From the NCBI GenBank assembly GCA_944358435.1, contig CALVRD010000003.1, forward strand, positions 1 through 41,362: 41,362 nt of DNA, written 5' to 3'. Under the pieces are notes generated by a model, which made no database searches, had not been told where the DNA came from, and saw nothing but the letters and a program-made list of their open reading frames with translations. The first letter of the stretch is position 1. Every line of letters starts with the position of its first letter. The position numbers and the translations under genes are program-made. Of this stretch, positions 35,854 to 41,362 are shown in pieces. Source of the DNA: an uncultured Bacilli bacterium (GTDB lineage Bacteria; Bacillota_I; Bacilli_A; RF39; UBA660).

Positions 35854-37020
35854 ATGCAATTCAAACGAATTTTTTTATTAGTTTTAGATTCTTTAGGTGT
35901 TGGTGAGACAACAGATGCTATTAATTTTTCTGATAATGGTGCGAATACGTTAGGTCATATAAAAGAACAATATGATTTATTTATACCTAATTTAAAAAAG
36001 ATAGGTTTTTTAGATACATTAAATATGAGTGATAATAGTAATGTTGATGCTTATTATACAATTGCTAAACCTATTAATGCAGGTAAAGATTCTTTAAATG
36101 GTCATTATGAAATGATGGGTATTAAAAATAATATTCCTTTTAAAACATTTAATAGTGGTTTTACCTATGATATTTTAAATAGTATCGAAAATGTTACGGG
36201 AAGACGAGTTATTGGTAATAAATGCTGTAATGATGATTCTATTATTAATGAGCTTGGGGAAAGACAGATGAACTATGGATCACTTATTATCTATACTTCA
36301 GCGGATTCTGATTTACAAGTTGCAGCACATGAGGATTGTATTCCTATACCTACTTTATATCAATATTGTGAAAAAATTAGGGCTATTACTTTAAAAGACG
36401 ATTGGAGAGTAGGGAGGGTTATTGCTAGGCCATTTACTGGGGTGCCTGGTAAATTTAAGTTTATTAATAGTGCCAGACGTGATTATGCTGTAAAGCCTCC
36501 TAAAAAGAGTGTATTAGATAGTTTAATTGAAAATAGTTATAATGTTATTGGTATTGGGAAAATTAATGTTATTTTTGATGGACAGGGTATCAATAAGTGT
36601 ATTAAGGCAACAAATAATGCGGAAGTTGTTAATAAACTATTAGATATAATGGATAAGAACTTTACGGGACTATGTATTGCTAATTTATCGGATTTTGATG
36701 GATTATATGGTCATCAGAGAGATGTTGTTGGTTATGGTCGGGCAATTGAAGAATTAGATGTAGATATGCCAATGATATTAAATAAGTTAGAATTAGATGA
36801 TTTATTAATTATTACGGCAGACCATGGAAATGATCCAACATTTAAAGGAAATGACCATACGAGGGAGAATGTACCAGTTATTATTTATAGTCGTAATTTC
36901 AAAACACCAGGTAGAATGCAACCATTTGAGACGTTTGCTAATATAGGAGCAACAATTGCTGATAATTTTAATGTAGATGCTCCAGAAATAGGAATAAGTA
37001 TATTAGATGATTTAAAATAG
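35854..37020 (+). CDS. deoB: Phosphopentomutase
   Basis: A 388-aa alkaline-phosphatase-superfamily enzyme interconverting ribose-1- and ribose-5-phosphate (and the deoxy forms) in nucleoside salvage. Metal-binding and fold motifs are LVLDSLGVGE at residues 9-18, the cap domain in the middle, DFDGLYGHQRDVVGYGRAIEELD, and ADHGNDPTFKGNDHTRENVPVI near the end. The active-site loop reads GKDSLNGHYEMMG (77-89). In most DeoB proteins it is GKDTxxGHWE, so the usual threonine is serine (S80) and W is Y here. AAAGGAGATG precedes ATG 35854. It follows the recombinase gene by three bases, as in other Firmicutes. Confidence 0.93.
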   Translation: MQFKRIFLLVLDSLGVGETTDAINFSDNGANTLGHIKEQYDLFIPNLKKIGFLDTLNMSDNSNVDAYYTIAKPINAGKDSLNGHYEMMGIKNNIPFKTFNSGFTYDILNSIENVTGRRVIGNKCCNDDSIINELGERQMNYGSLIIYTSADSDLQVAAHEDCIPIPTLYQYCEKIRAITLKDDWRVGRVIARPFTGVPGKFKFINSARRDYAVKPPKKSVLDSLIENSYNVIGIGKINVIFDGQGINKCIKATNNAEVVNKLLDIMDKNFTGLCIANLSDFDGLYGHQRDVVGYGRAIEELDVDMPMILNKLELDDLLIITADHGNDPTFKGNDHTRENVPVIIYSRNFKTPGRMQPFETFANIGATIADNFNVDAPEIGISILDDLK

Positions 37021-37025
37021 AAAAG

Positions 37026-37046
37026 TAGGGGAAGTCCCCTATTTTT
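37026..37046 (+). terminator. Terminator after deoB
   Basis: TAGGGG (37026-37031) pairs with CCCCTA (37036-37041) around AAGT, followed by TTTTT. Confidence 0.85.
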
Positions 37047-37053
37047 GATATAG

Positions 37054-37077
37054 AAAAAGGGGAGCAAGCCTCCTCTT
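37054..37077 (-). terminator. Terminator of the DUF1540 gene (minus strand)
   Basis: On the minus strand GAGGAG (37075-37070) pairs with CTCCCC (37064-37059), with one mismatch, around GCTTG, then TTTTT (37058-37054). It sits just after the stop of the cysteine-rich protein gene. Confidence 0.6.
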
Positions 37078-37078
37078 C

Positions 37079-37318
37079 TTAATTATTTTCGTTTTCAGAA
37101 TTAACTTCATATTCATTATCTGTAATATTACTTCCAGTTGATTCAAAACTTTGGCAAATTGTTTCTTCACAACAATCGCAATTATTATTATTACATGTGC
37201 AACTAATTTTAATTGAATCTAATTCACAGCATTTATTATCTTTATTATTATAAGTACATGTATTTACATCACATTTAATTTTATTATTGCTTTTGGATTT
37301 ATTATTTTTACTTTTCAT
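37079..37318 (-). CDS. Cysteine-rich DUF1540-type small protein
   Basis: This 79-aa protein has a lysine/asparagine-rich N-terminus, then the DUF1540 pattern CDVNTCTYNNKDNKCCELDSI followed by CTCNNNNCDCC and CQSFE, and an acidic Asn/Glu-rich tail. DUF1540 proteins are small cysteine-cluster proteins common in spore-forming clostridia; metal binding is likely but their role is not settled. The tail beyond CQSFE is longer than the core domain. ATTAAGGAGG precedes the start on the minus strand and a hairpin terminator follows, so it is a single-gene unit. It is the last host-like gene before the phage element. Confidence 0.82.
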   Translation of the reverse strand: MKSKNNKSKSNNKIKCDVNTCTYNNKDNKCCELDSIKISCTCNNNNCDCCEETICQSFESTGSNITDNEYEVNSENENN

Positions 37319-37649
37319 AAACTTTCCTCCTTAATAATAGTTTTGTACAACTTTTATAAAATATGCAAATGTTCTATTTTAAATTTAAGTGAAGGATAGG
37401 TCAACTTTTAAAAAATAAATTGCTTAAAATGCATTTTAGAATTTTGACTTAATTATAGTAGAGTACTTATCAGTTTGAGATATATTGTAATGTATGTATA
37501 GATATAAATAATTAAATGAATAATATTATACATAGTAATAGTTGATATAAATAATGATAAATTTTATATTAAACAACTACATATATATGATTAAATATAT
37601 GTATTATAATATTTATTGTAATTAAATAGATGTATAATATATAACATTA
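37319..37649. other. Non-coding host-phage boundary region
   Basis: No gene is seen in this extremely AT-rich stretch. It contains the DUF1540 gene's ribosome site at its left edge and a direct repeat GATATAAATAAT (37501-37512 and 37544-37555). It also holds an inverted repeat ACATATAT/ATATATGT (37579-37586 and 37595-37602) just beyond the 3' end of rep, which could be a weak terminator. The junction of host and phage DNA, and hence an attachment site, should lie here. I could not find a convincing dif-like 28-mer. Confidence 0.5.
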
Positions 37650-38489
37650 TCATAATATTACTAATGGTTTATTAATAGAAGTTAACATAATATCAATTAT
37701 GGGAAGTTGATAATTAAGCAATTCTATATCTCTATTATCACTTGAAAACACCTCATTATAAACAATTTGCTGATTATTAAAGTAATCACTTAAACTACAA
37801 TCAATATAATCTAAATAAACACTAGGTTTAACAAGATTTCTAGAATACCAATATCTTTTTTTTGATTTTAAAGTAATTAATTCTTTTGTAGCATATTTAC
37901 TTATATAATTTGTAACTTTTTCTTTTGATTTAATTTTTGATATTGTAGTAAATCCTAATTTATAATTAACAAGATTATAAATTTGAGTATTATTAATAAG
38001 CATAGGTTTACCAGTTTTAGCATTATATGCTTTTTGAAACTTCCATTTAGGAACATTACCAACAAGACCGTGAAAATGAAGATGTCCACTTATTTTATGG
38101 AATTCAGGAACAAGAATATAATACATATTTGAATTTTGATGTTTTTGATTATCAATCCATTTTTTTAACAAATTAATAGCTTTATCATGAGTATAATCTT
38201 TAATATTAAAAGTTAAAGTAATAAAATAATCAAATTTATCTTTATTATTATAGGCTAAATCTATTATATTAGATTTAACTTTTTTTAAGTACTTCCTACT
38301 ACTCTCTTCTAATTCATCAGCAGAGTATGTTCCGTTATGTTGATTAAAATTTGTAAAACCCTTAAAACTAGTAAAACTTGTGCGTTTACATTTAACAAAA
38401 TTATCAGAATATGTAATAATTTTTGTATTATATAAAGCGACGTTTAAATGTTCATTATTAACAAAATATATAATAAAAAACACCTCCAA
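37650..38489 (-). CDS. HUH rolling-circle replication initiator (phage Rep)
   Basis: This is the phage nickase that starts rolling-circle replication. In the 279-codon frame, motif 1 is YFITLTF (about 88-94), the metal-binding HUH motif is GHLHFHGLV (135-143), and motif 3 is NYISKYATK (194-202), with Y195 and Y199 as candidate nucleophiles. No helicase domain is present, as in plasmid and filamentous-phage Reps. The coordinates give the longest frame, from TTG 38489, but that codon overlaps the ribosome site. GGAGGTG at 38487-38481 is followed after six bases by ATT (38474-38472), and no ATG, GTG or TTG lies at a workable distance. The real start is probably ATT 38474 (274 aa). Confidence 0.87.
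   Translation of the reverse strand: MEVFFIIYFVNNEHLNVALYNTKIITYSDNFVKCKRTSFTSFKGFTNFNQHNGTYSADELEESSRKYLKKVKSNIIDLAYNNKDKFDYFITLTFNIKDYTHDKAINLLKKWIDNQKHQNSNMYYILVPEFHKISGHLHFHGLVGNVPKWKFQKAYNAKTGKPMLINNTQIYNLVNYKLGFTTISKIKSKEKVTNYISKYATKELITLKSKKRYWYSRNLVKPSVYLDYIDCSLSDYFNNQQIVYNEVFSSDNRDIELLNYQLPIIDIMLTSINKPLVIL
38472..38487 (-). promoter_or_regulatory. Strong ribosome site six bases before an ATT codon (rep start)
   Basis: On the minus strand GGAGGTG (38487-38481), TTTTTT (38480-38475) and ATT (38474-38472) are in frame with rep. The first in-frame ATG lies far inside, past residue 120. Confidence 0.6.
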
Positions 38490-38498
38490 AAATTCGGT

Positions 38499-38533
38499 TA
38501 AGTTGCCCTTTAGTCAAGTAAGGGGGCAACTTA
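38499..38533. other. Hairpin A in the zot-rep gap (candidate phage origin or packaging signal)
   Basis: TAAGTTGCCC (38499-38508) pairs perfectly with GGGCAACTTA (38524-38533), extended inward by two T-G pairs and one T-A pair. This is far more GC-rich than its surroundings, and has no T-run on the minus strand. It lies immediately upstream of rep, where single-strand phages keep replication and packaging hairpins. Confidence 0.65.
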
Positions 38534-38572
38534 TGAGATGTCATAGTAACACCCCCACACTGATTTTTCATA

Positions 38573-38616
38573 AAATTCGCCTTTCTTGTCGCTCTATAGT
38601 GCGACAAGGCGAATTT
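38573..38616. other. Hairpin B at the end of zot (candidate phage origin or packaging signal)
   Basis: AAATTCGCC (38573-38581) and TTGTCGC (38586-38592) pair with GCGACAA (38601-38607) and GGCGAATTT (38608-38616), leaving one small bulge and an 8-base loop TCTATAGT. The 16 paired bases make it one of the strongest hairpins in the window. It overlaps the zot stop codon, so a terminator role is possible, but the flanking T-run is poor. Confidence 0.65.
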
Positions 38617-39208
38617 ATAAAGTATTAATTATTTCATAAGTATCATAATGAGAACTTAACTCTTTAGTACGTTTATATATCTTAATTGCTTGCTCATCTA
38701 TAGACCAATCACAAGTAGCAGTATCAAGATAAGGAACACCGAAAGAAGTAAGCATAAATGGTGTAAGTGGTATCTTTTTAGTTGTATAAGATACATTAGC
38801 TACTCCTCTCAACCAATTAGGTACTTGTAAATATTCTTGAGTTATAAGATAAACATAACGTTTATGTTTACGAGATTGTTGCAACCAAGAATAAAAAGGT
38901 TTATCAATTTTACTGTCTTTAGTAAATTTTTTTGAAAGCTCATCAACTATAAAAATAGCACCAATTTCATGATTATCATAAATTTCTTCTAATTTAGAAA
39001 AATACCTCACTTTATGTTTGTCACTCCAATAACTCTTGATATTTGTATATATAATTCTATTTTTAAAATTTTGCTCAACATTGTAGATAGCATAGTAAGA
39101 TTTACCAGAGCCTTGATAACCATTTATCAGAGCAATAAGAAAATCATCTTTACTATTTTTTATACCTCTCTTAAAAAATGAAATATAATCAATTGAAATC
39201 TTAAGCAT
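38615..39208 (-). CDS. Zot/pI-family phage assembly ATPase (short form)
   Basis: The 197-aa protein has Walker A GYQGSGKS (residues 30-37), Walker B IGAIFIVDE (82-90), a QQSRKHKRYVYLITQ segment (about 109-123) with the arginine-rich pattern typical of Zot, and then VPNWLRGVANV. Zot/pI drives extrusion of filamentous phage through the membrane. The Ff pI protein is about 350 residues and has a membrane helix plus an outer domain. This one ends soon after the ATPase domain and shows no membrane segment, fitting a host without an outer membrane. AAAGGAG lies upstream of ATG 39208. Confidence 0.85.
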   Translation of the reverse strand: MLKISIDYISFFKRGIKNSKDDFLIALINGYQGSGKSYYAIYNVEQNFKNRIIYTNIKSYWSDKHKVRYFSKLEEIYDNHEIGAIFIVDELSKKFTKDSKIDKPFYSWLQQSRKHKRYVYLITQEYLQVPNWLRGVANVSYTTKKIPLTPFMLTSFGVPYLDTATCDWSIDEQAIKIYKRTKELSSHYDTYEIINTL

Positions 39209-39398
39209 AATATAATATCTCCTTTCTTACGCTTCGCTATATAGGGGGATACTTTTTATTTTTTTCTTTAAGAAACATATACTAACAAAGTGTATGGTCT
39301 CCACAGACTCATAAGCTCATAGTATAAAAAAACATTGAAAAAAATTAAAGTCCCCCTATTACCCCCAACAAATTTTTAGTAAAGGCAAAGCCTTTGAA
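39209..39398. other. Structured non-coding gap between the pVI-like and zot genes
   Basis: No ORF with a ribosome site is present. TAGGGGGA (39242-39249) recurs inverted as TCCCCCTA (39351-39358) about 100 bases away. AAAGGC/GCCTTT (39381-39386 and 39390-39395) forms a hairpin just after the pVI-like gene and could be a terminator. GTCT/AGAC pairs locally near 39298-39308. This could be a second regulatory or packaging region of the phage. Confidence 0.45.
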
Positions 39399-39707
39399 CT
39401 ACCAGATTTTGACTTTCTTAATAAGATAGATAACCTTTGTGATTAAATGCACCGAATAAATAACAGTATAATAACCTATCAAGATAGCAAAATATAATAG
39501 AATTAACGACCTAGTATTAGGAGGCAGCAAATGACTAAACCAACCTAAAGTAGGACCTAATAATTGCTCACATGCTGAATTAAATACATTTAATATATTA
39601 GATAAATCAGGAAATAAACTAGATACCAGTAAATTAATAGGAGTCATTAAAGTATCTATAACACTCTTTATAACTTTAAATAAAACATTAAATATAGCCT
39701 TTGCCAT
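39399..39707 (-). CDS. pVI-like phage membrane/minor coat protein
   Basis: A 102-aa protein with an amphipathic N-terminal half (MAKAIFNVLFKVIKSVIDTL), a central stretch with LLPPNTR, and a strong membrane helix at about residues 68-92 with a basic end. Size, hydrophobicity and position directly between the pIII-like and Zot genes match pVI of filamentous phages, which caps the particle end together with pIII. Sequence similarity to pVI itself is not evident, so the call is by synteny and topology. Its ATG overlaps the previous stop (TAATG), giving coupled translation. Confidence 0.62.
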   Translation of the reverse strand: MAKAIFNVLFKVIKSVIDTLMTPINLLVSSLFPDLSNILNVFNSACEQLLGPTLGWFSHLLPPNTRSLILLYFAILIGYYTVIYSVHLITKVIYLIKKVKIW

Positions 39708-40834
39708 TAATACAATCCCTCACTTTCTCCCCTATTTACTCTACTATGGCCAGCGTGTTGAGGAGTATATAATAATTGCATTGTATCATCTAAGCTAGTT
39801 ATTGACTCATAAATAGAAATACACATCATGCCTATGTTATAAGCCATAAAGATACAAAATAACATATCTACAAGGCTATAAAGAGTATTTCCTAGATACT
39901 TCTTAATATCAATACAAGAAAATACTAAATCATAACCATATAAATTGCCTAAATTAACAGACTGACATGATGAACTAAAACCATTAACATAAGATTGCAT
40001 AAGAGTTAAAGGCATAGTTATTAAATCAGACACTGGACTATTAGAATCATCAACCTTTATACTATCAAGAAAACCACTTACATCTGGACTACTATCATCA
40101 GTCAATGTAGAATCAATATTATCTAATTTATCATTAGTAATTTGCTGATTATTATTAATAGAATCTAATAAAGCAGAATTTAAATCGGTAATTAATTCAA
40201 CATCAATAGTTAAATTTATAATTTGTGAAACTATATGATCATAGCAAACAGAAATCATAGATCCAGGACGACTATCACAAGAAGCAATATAAGAATTAGC
40301 AGATATACCAGATACACCAATAGCAAATTCAGAAACATCAATTTCAGTATCAAAAGTAACAACACCATTTAAATTAAAAAGACCACCATTAATAGTTTGA
40401 TTACTAACAGAAAAATTTACACTTTGATTAGAAATAGTAGAATTAAAACCAGCTAAATAACCTTTATATTGCGAAATTGGATTACCAATACCAGGAAAAA
40501 AAGTTAAACCATCTACACTATATTGAAAACTAATATTAAATTTCAATGCTTTAGCTTTACCTTTAATAGGAGAACTAACTGTAAATTCAAGAGCTTTATT
40601 ATGAAACTGTTGATAATTATTTACAGAATAAAGACCAAGAGGATATAAAGGTAAATTACCAGGACCAAAAGGAGAATTTAAAACAGATGATGAGCCACTT
40701 TCAAGAGTATAATCATTATAAGCAAAACCATTATGTATATAATTAACTGGCTGAGCATTGGCATTTTTAGGTAAAAAAATTAAAAATAAAAGTGGTATAA
40801 ATAAATAAAATTTAAATTTTAAAATTTTAACCAC
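39707..40834 (-). CDS. pIII-like adsorption/minor coat protein
   Basis: This 375-codon frame starts with a basic stretch and a hydrophobic signal peptide that should be cut after NANA. A large extracytoplasmic, Asn/Ser-rich beta-type region follows, with several cysteines (CDSRPGSMISVC), then a linker with repeated Asp/Ser (IDSTLTDDSSPDVS), a C-terminal membrane anchor (about 322-348) and a short tail. This is the pIII plan: receptor-binding part outside, anchored end in the membrane until virion release. The listed start is GTG 40834, which overlaps the ribosome site. ATT 40825, six bases after GGGAGGTG, is a better-spaced candidate. Confidence 0.7.
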   Translation of the reverse strand: MVKILKFKFYLFIPLLFLIFLPKNANAQPVNYIHNGFAYNDYTLESGSSSVLNSPFGPGNLPLYPLGLYSVNNYQQFHNKALEFTVSSPIKGKAKALKFNISFQYSVDGLTFFPGIGNPISQYKGYLAGFNSTISNQSVNFSVSNQTINGGLFNLNGVVTFDTEIDVSEFAIGVSGISANSYIASCDSRPGSMISVCYDHIVSQIINLTIDVELITDLNSALLDSINNNQQITNDKLDNIDSTLTDDSSPDVSGFLDSIKVDDSNSPVSDLITMPLTLMQSYVNGFSSSCQSVNLGNLYGYDLVFSCIDIKKYLGNTLYSLVDMLFCIFMAYNIGMMCISIYESITSLDDTMQLLYTPQHAGHSRVNRGESEGLY

Positions 40835-41145
40835 CTCCCAAAAACTCTAGAAATTATTCTATAAGGAAAATAAAAACAAAAAATTAAAATAATAATAAAA
40901 ATAATTAAAATTTTATCGAAATCATACCTATAGTAAACTGAATCAGTATAAGTATTAATATTATCGCACTGTGTATTATAAGAATAACTAGAATTACTTC
41001 TCTTTACATAATAATTATTTTTAAAATAAATATCATAAACTACATTATTTGAATTATTAGTAGTTTCAAATACACGAATATAGTCATTATTTACGACATA
41101 ACAAGGCTTATTAAGATACTGACTAGGCAAATATATCTTACTCAT
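40819..41145 (-). CDS. Single-span phage protein of unknown function
   Basis: A 108-aa protein with a tyrosine/asparagine-rich soluble N-terminal part (about 1-75), two cysteines, and one membrane helix near the C-terminus (IIFIIILIFCFYFPYRII) followed by a basic tail. No signal peptide is visible, so its orientation is uncertain. GGGGTGA upstream favours ATG 41145 over GTG 41154. It overlaps the pIII-like gene by 16 bases and begins inside the 34-aa ORF. It may be a minor virion or assembly protein; I do not recognise the family. Confidence 0.62.
   Translation of the reverse strand: MSKIYLPSQYLNKPCYVVNNDYIRVFETTNNSNNVVYDIYFKNNYYVKRSNSSYSYNTQCDNINTYTDSVYYRYDFDKILIIFIIILIFCFYFPYRIISRVFGRWLKF
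40823..40839 (-). promoter_or_regulatory. Strong ribosome site six bases before an ATT codon (pIII-like start)
   Basis: On the minus strand GGGAGGTG (40839-40832), GTTAAA (40831-40826) and ATT (40825-40823) are in frame. The same GGAGGTG-six bases-ATT layout occurs before rep (38472-38487). Confidence 0.55.
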
Positions 41146-41242
41146 AGATATCACCCCACAAATCAGTATCTAAAAGCGAAATAAGATATAAATATTTCTT
41201 TTTTAAATCGTAATATTTTAACTTCCAAAATAAATTAAACAT
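41138..41242 (-). CDS. Small 34-aa phage protein
   Basis: ATG 41242 follows GGGGGT (minus strand, about 41256-41251) and opens a 34-codon frame (MFNLFWKLKYYDLKKKYLYL and an acidic end). It overlaps the next gene's ATG by eight bases, suggesting translational coupling. It is basic and aromatic in the first half. No function can be assigned. Confidence 0.5.
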   Translation of the reverse strand: MFNLFWKLKYYDLKKKYLYLISLLDTDLWGDIYE

Positions 41243-41244
41243 TA

Positions 41245-41358
41245 TTAATTACCCCCAAACAATAAATGATGAATTAAATTCATAATTAAAACAAAAGGAA
41301 TTAAAAAAGGTAAAAAATTAATAAATTGAACAAGAAATTGTTCAACAACTTCAAACAT
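41245..41358 (-). CDS. Small 37-aa hydrophobic phage protein (pVII/pIX-like)
   Basis: ATG 41358 opens a 37-codon frame whose product is almost entirely hydrophobic (MFEVVEQFLVQFINFLPFLI, then PFVLIMNLIHHLLFGGN), without a separate signal peptide. Ff phages carry two such proteins of 32-33 residues (pVII, pIX) ahead of the coat and pIII genes. Only four bases remain upstream, so the ribosome site, and possibly an earlier start, lie outside the window. Confidence 0.5.
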   Translation of the reverse strand: MFEVVEQFLVQFINFLPFLIPFVLIMNLIHHLLFGGN

Positions 41359-41362
41359 AAAT

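Larger units (their letters stand above)
37650..41362 (-). mobile_element. Partial inovirus-like (filamentous phage) prophage, cut by the right edge
   Basis: Seven consecutive minus-strand genes have the filamentous-phage arrangement. In reading order there are two tiny hydrophobic or charged proteins, a single-span protein, a pIII-like secreted and C-terminally anchored protein, a pVI-like membrane protein, a Zot/pI ATPase, and an HUH replication initiator. This matches the III-VI-I order of Ff phages, with replication next on the circle. Genes overlap or are tightly packed except for two structured non-coding gaps (38490-38614 and 39209-39398). No integrase, secretin or clear major coat gene is visible; the element continues past the window. 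Confidence 0.85.

Noticed and set aside
37400-37500. Possible dif-like sequence near 37465-37500 (CTTATCAG...ATTGTAATG)
   Set aside because: Compared by eye with the B. subtilis dif pattern, too few positions in both recombinase arms agree; the AT-rich background produces such matches easily.

Overview
The window is a very AT-rich bacterial chromosome segment carrying one end of an integrated filamentous phage. TGA is used as an ordinary stop codon, for example at 1548-1550. Spore-specific genes (spoIVB, spoIIGA, sigE) are present, and alaS is controlled by an alanine T-box. Together these point to an endospore-related, monoderm Firmicute, probably an uncultured gut Bacilli/Mollicutes-related lineage. 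The lineage is inference; no rRNA or tRNA gene is visible.

Region 1 (1-14.95 kb) is a surface-polysaccharide locus of the Wzx/Wzy type, read rightward from a near-consensus promoter at 105-133. Order: chain-length regulator and tyrosine autokinase (CpsC/CpsD), PHP-type tyrosine phosphatase (CpsB), priming sugar-phosphate transferase, a fused double GT4 glycosyltransferase, Wzy-like polymerase, two GT2 glycosyltransferases, a pyruvyl transferase family enzyme, Wzx flippase, an acyltransferase and a LytR-CpsA-Psr ligase. It ends with a divergent GT51-like membrane protein and a duplicated scrap of the ligase gene. About 1 kb of decayed DNA follows, including a multiply frameshifted dinD-like pseudogene.

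Region 2 (15.9-26.7 kb) holds a 32-aa membrane peptide, spoIVB, a small unknown membrane protein, spoIIGA, sigE, thymidine kinase and an unknown 315-aa protein. It then carries the most unusual host feature: three adjacent paralogous genes (629, 547 and 730 aa). Each is built from 2-4 repeats resembling the helicase-associated (HA) domain, followed by helix-turn-helix-like segments and a shared C-terminal domain, with no helicase.

Region 3 (26.8-37.3 kb) is housekeeping: an IMPACT/YigZ protein, an AI-2E-family permease, then a T-box-controlled operon (two small P-loop kinases, alaS, holA), rarA on the other strand, a Xer-type recombinase, phosphopentomutase and a DUF1540 cysteine-rich protein. 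Good hairpin terminators, two of them bidirectional, mark the operon ends.

Region 4 (37.65 kb to the right edge, minus strand) is part of an inovirus-like element. In reading order it has two tiny proteins (37 and 34 aa), a single-span protein, a pIII-like secreted/anchored protein, a pVI-like membrane protein, a Zot/pI-type ATPase and an HUH rolling-circle Rep. Strong hairpins between zot and rep are candidate replication or packaging signals. Two of its genes appear to start at ATT, six bases after a strong GGAGGTG. The element runs off the right edge, so its far end and other genes are not seen.
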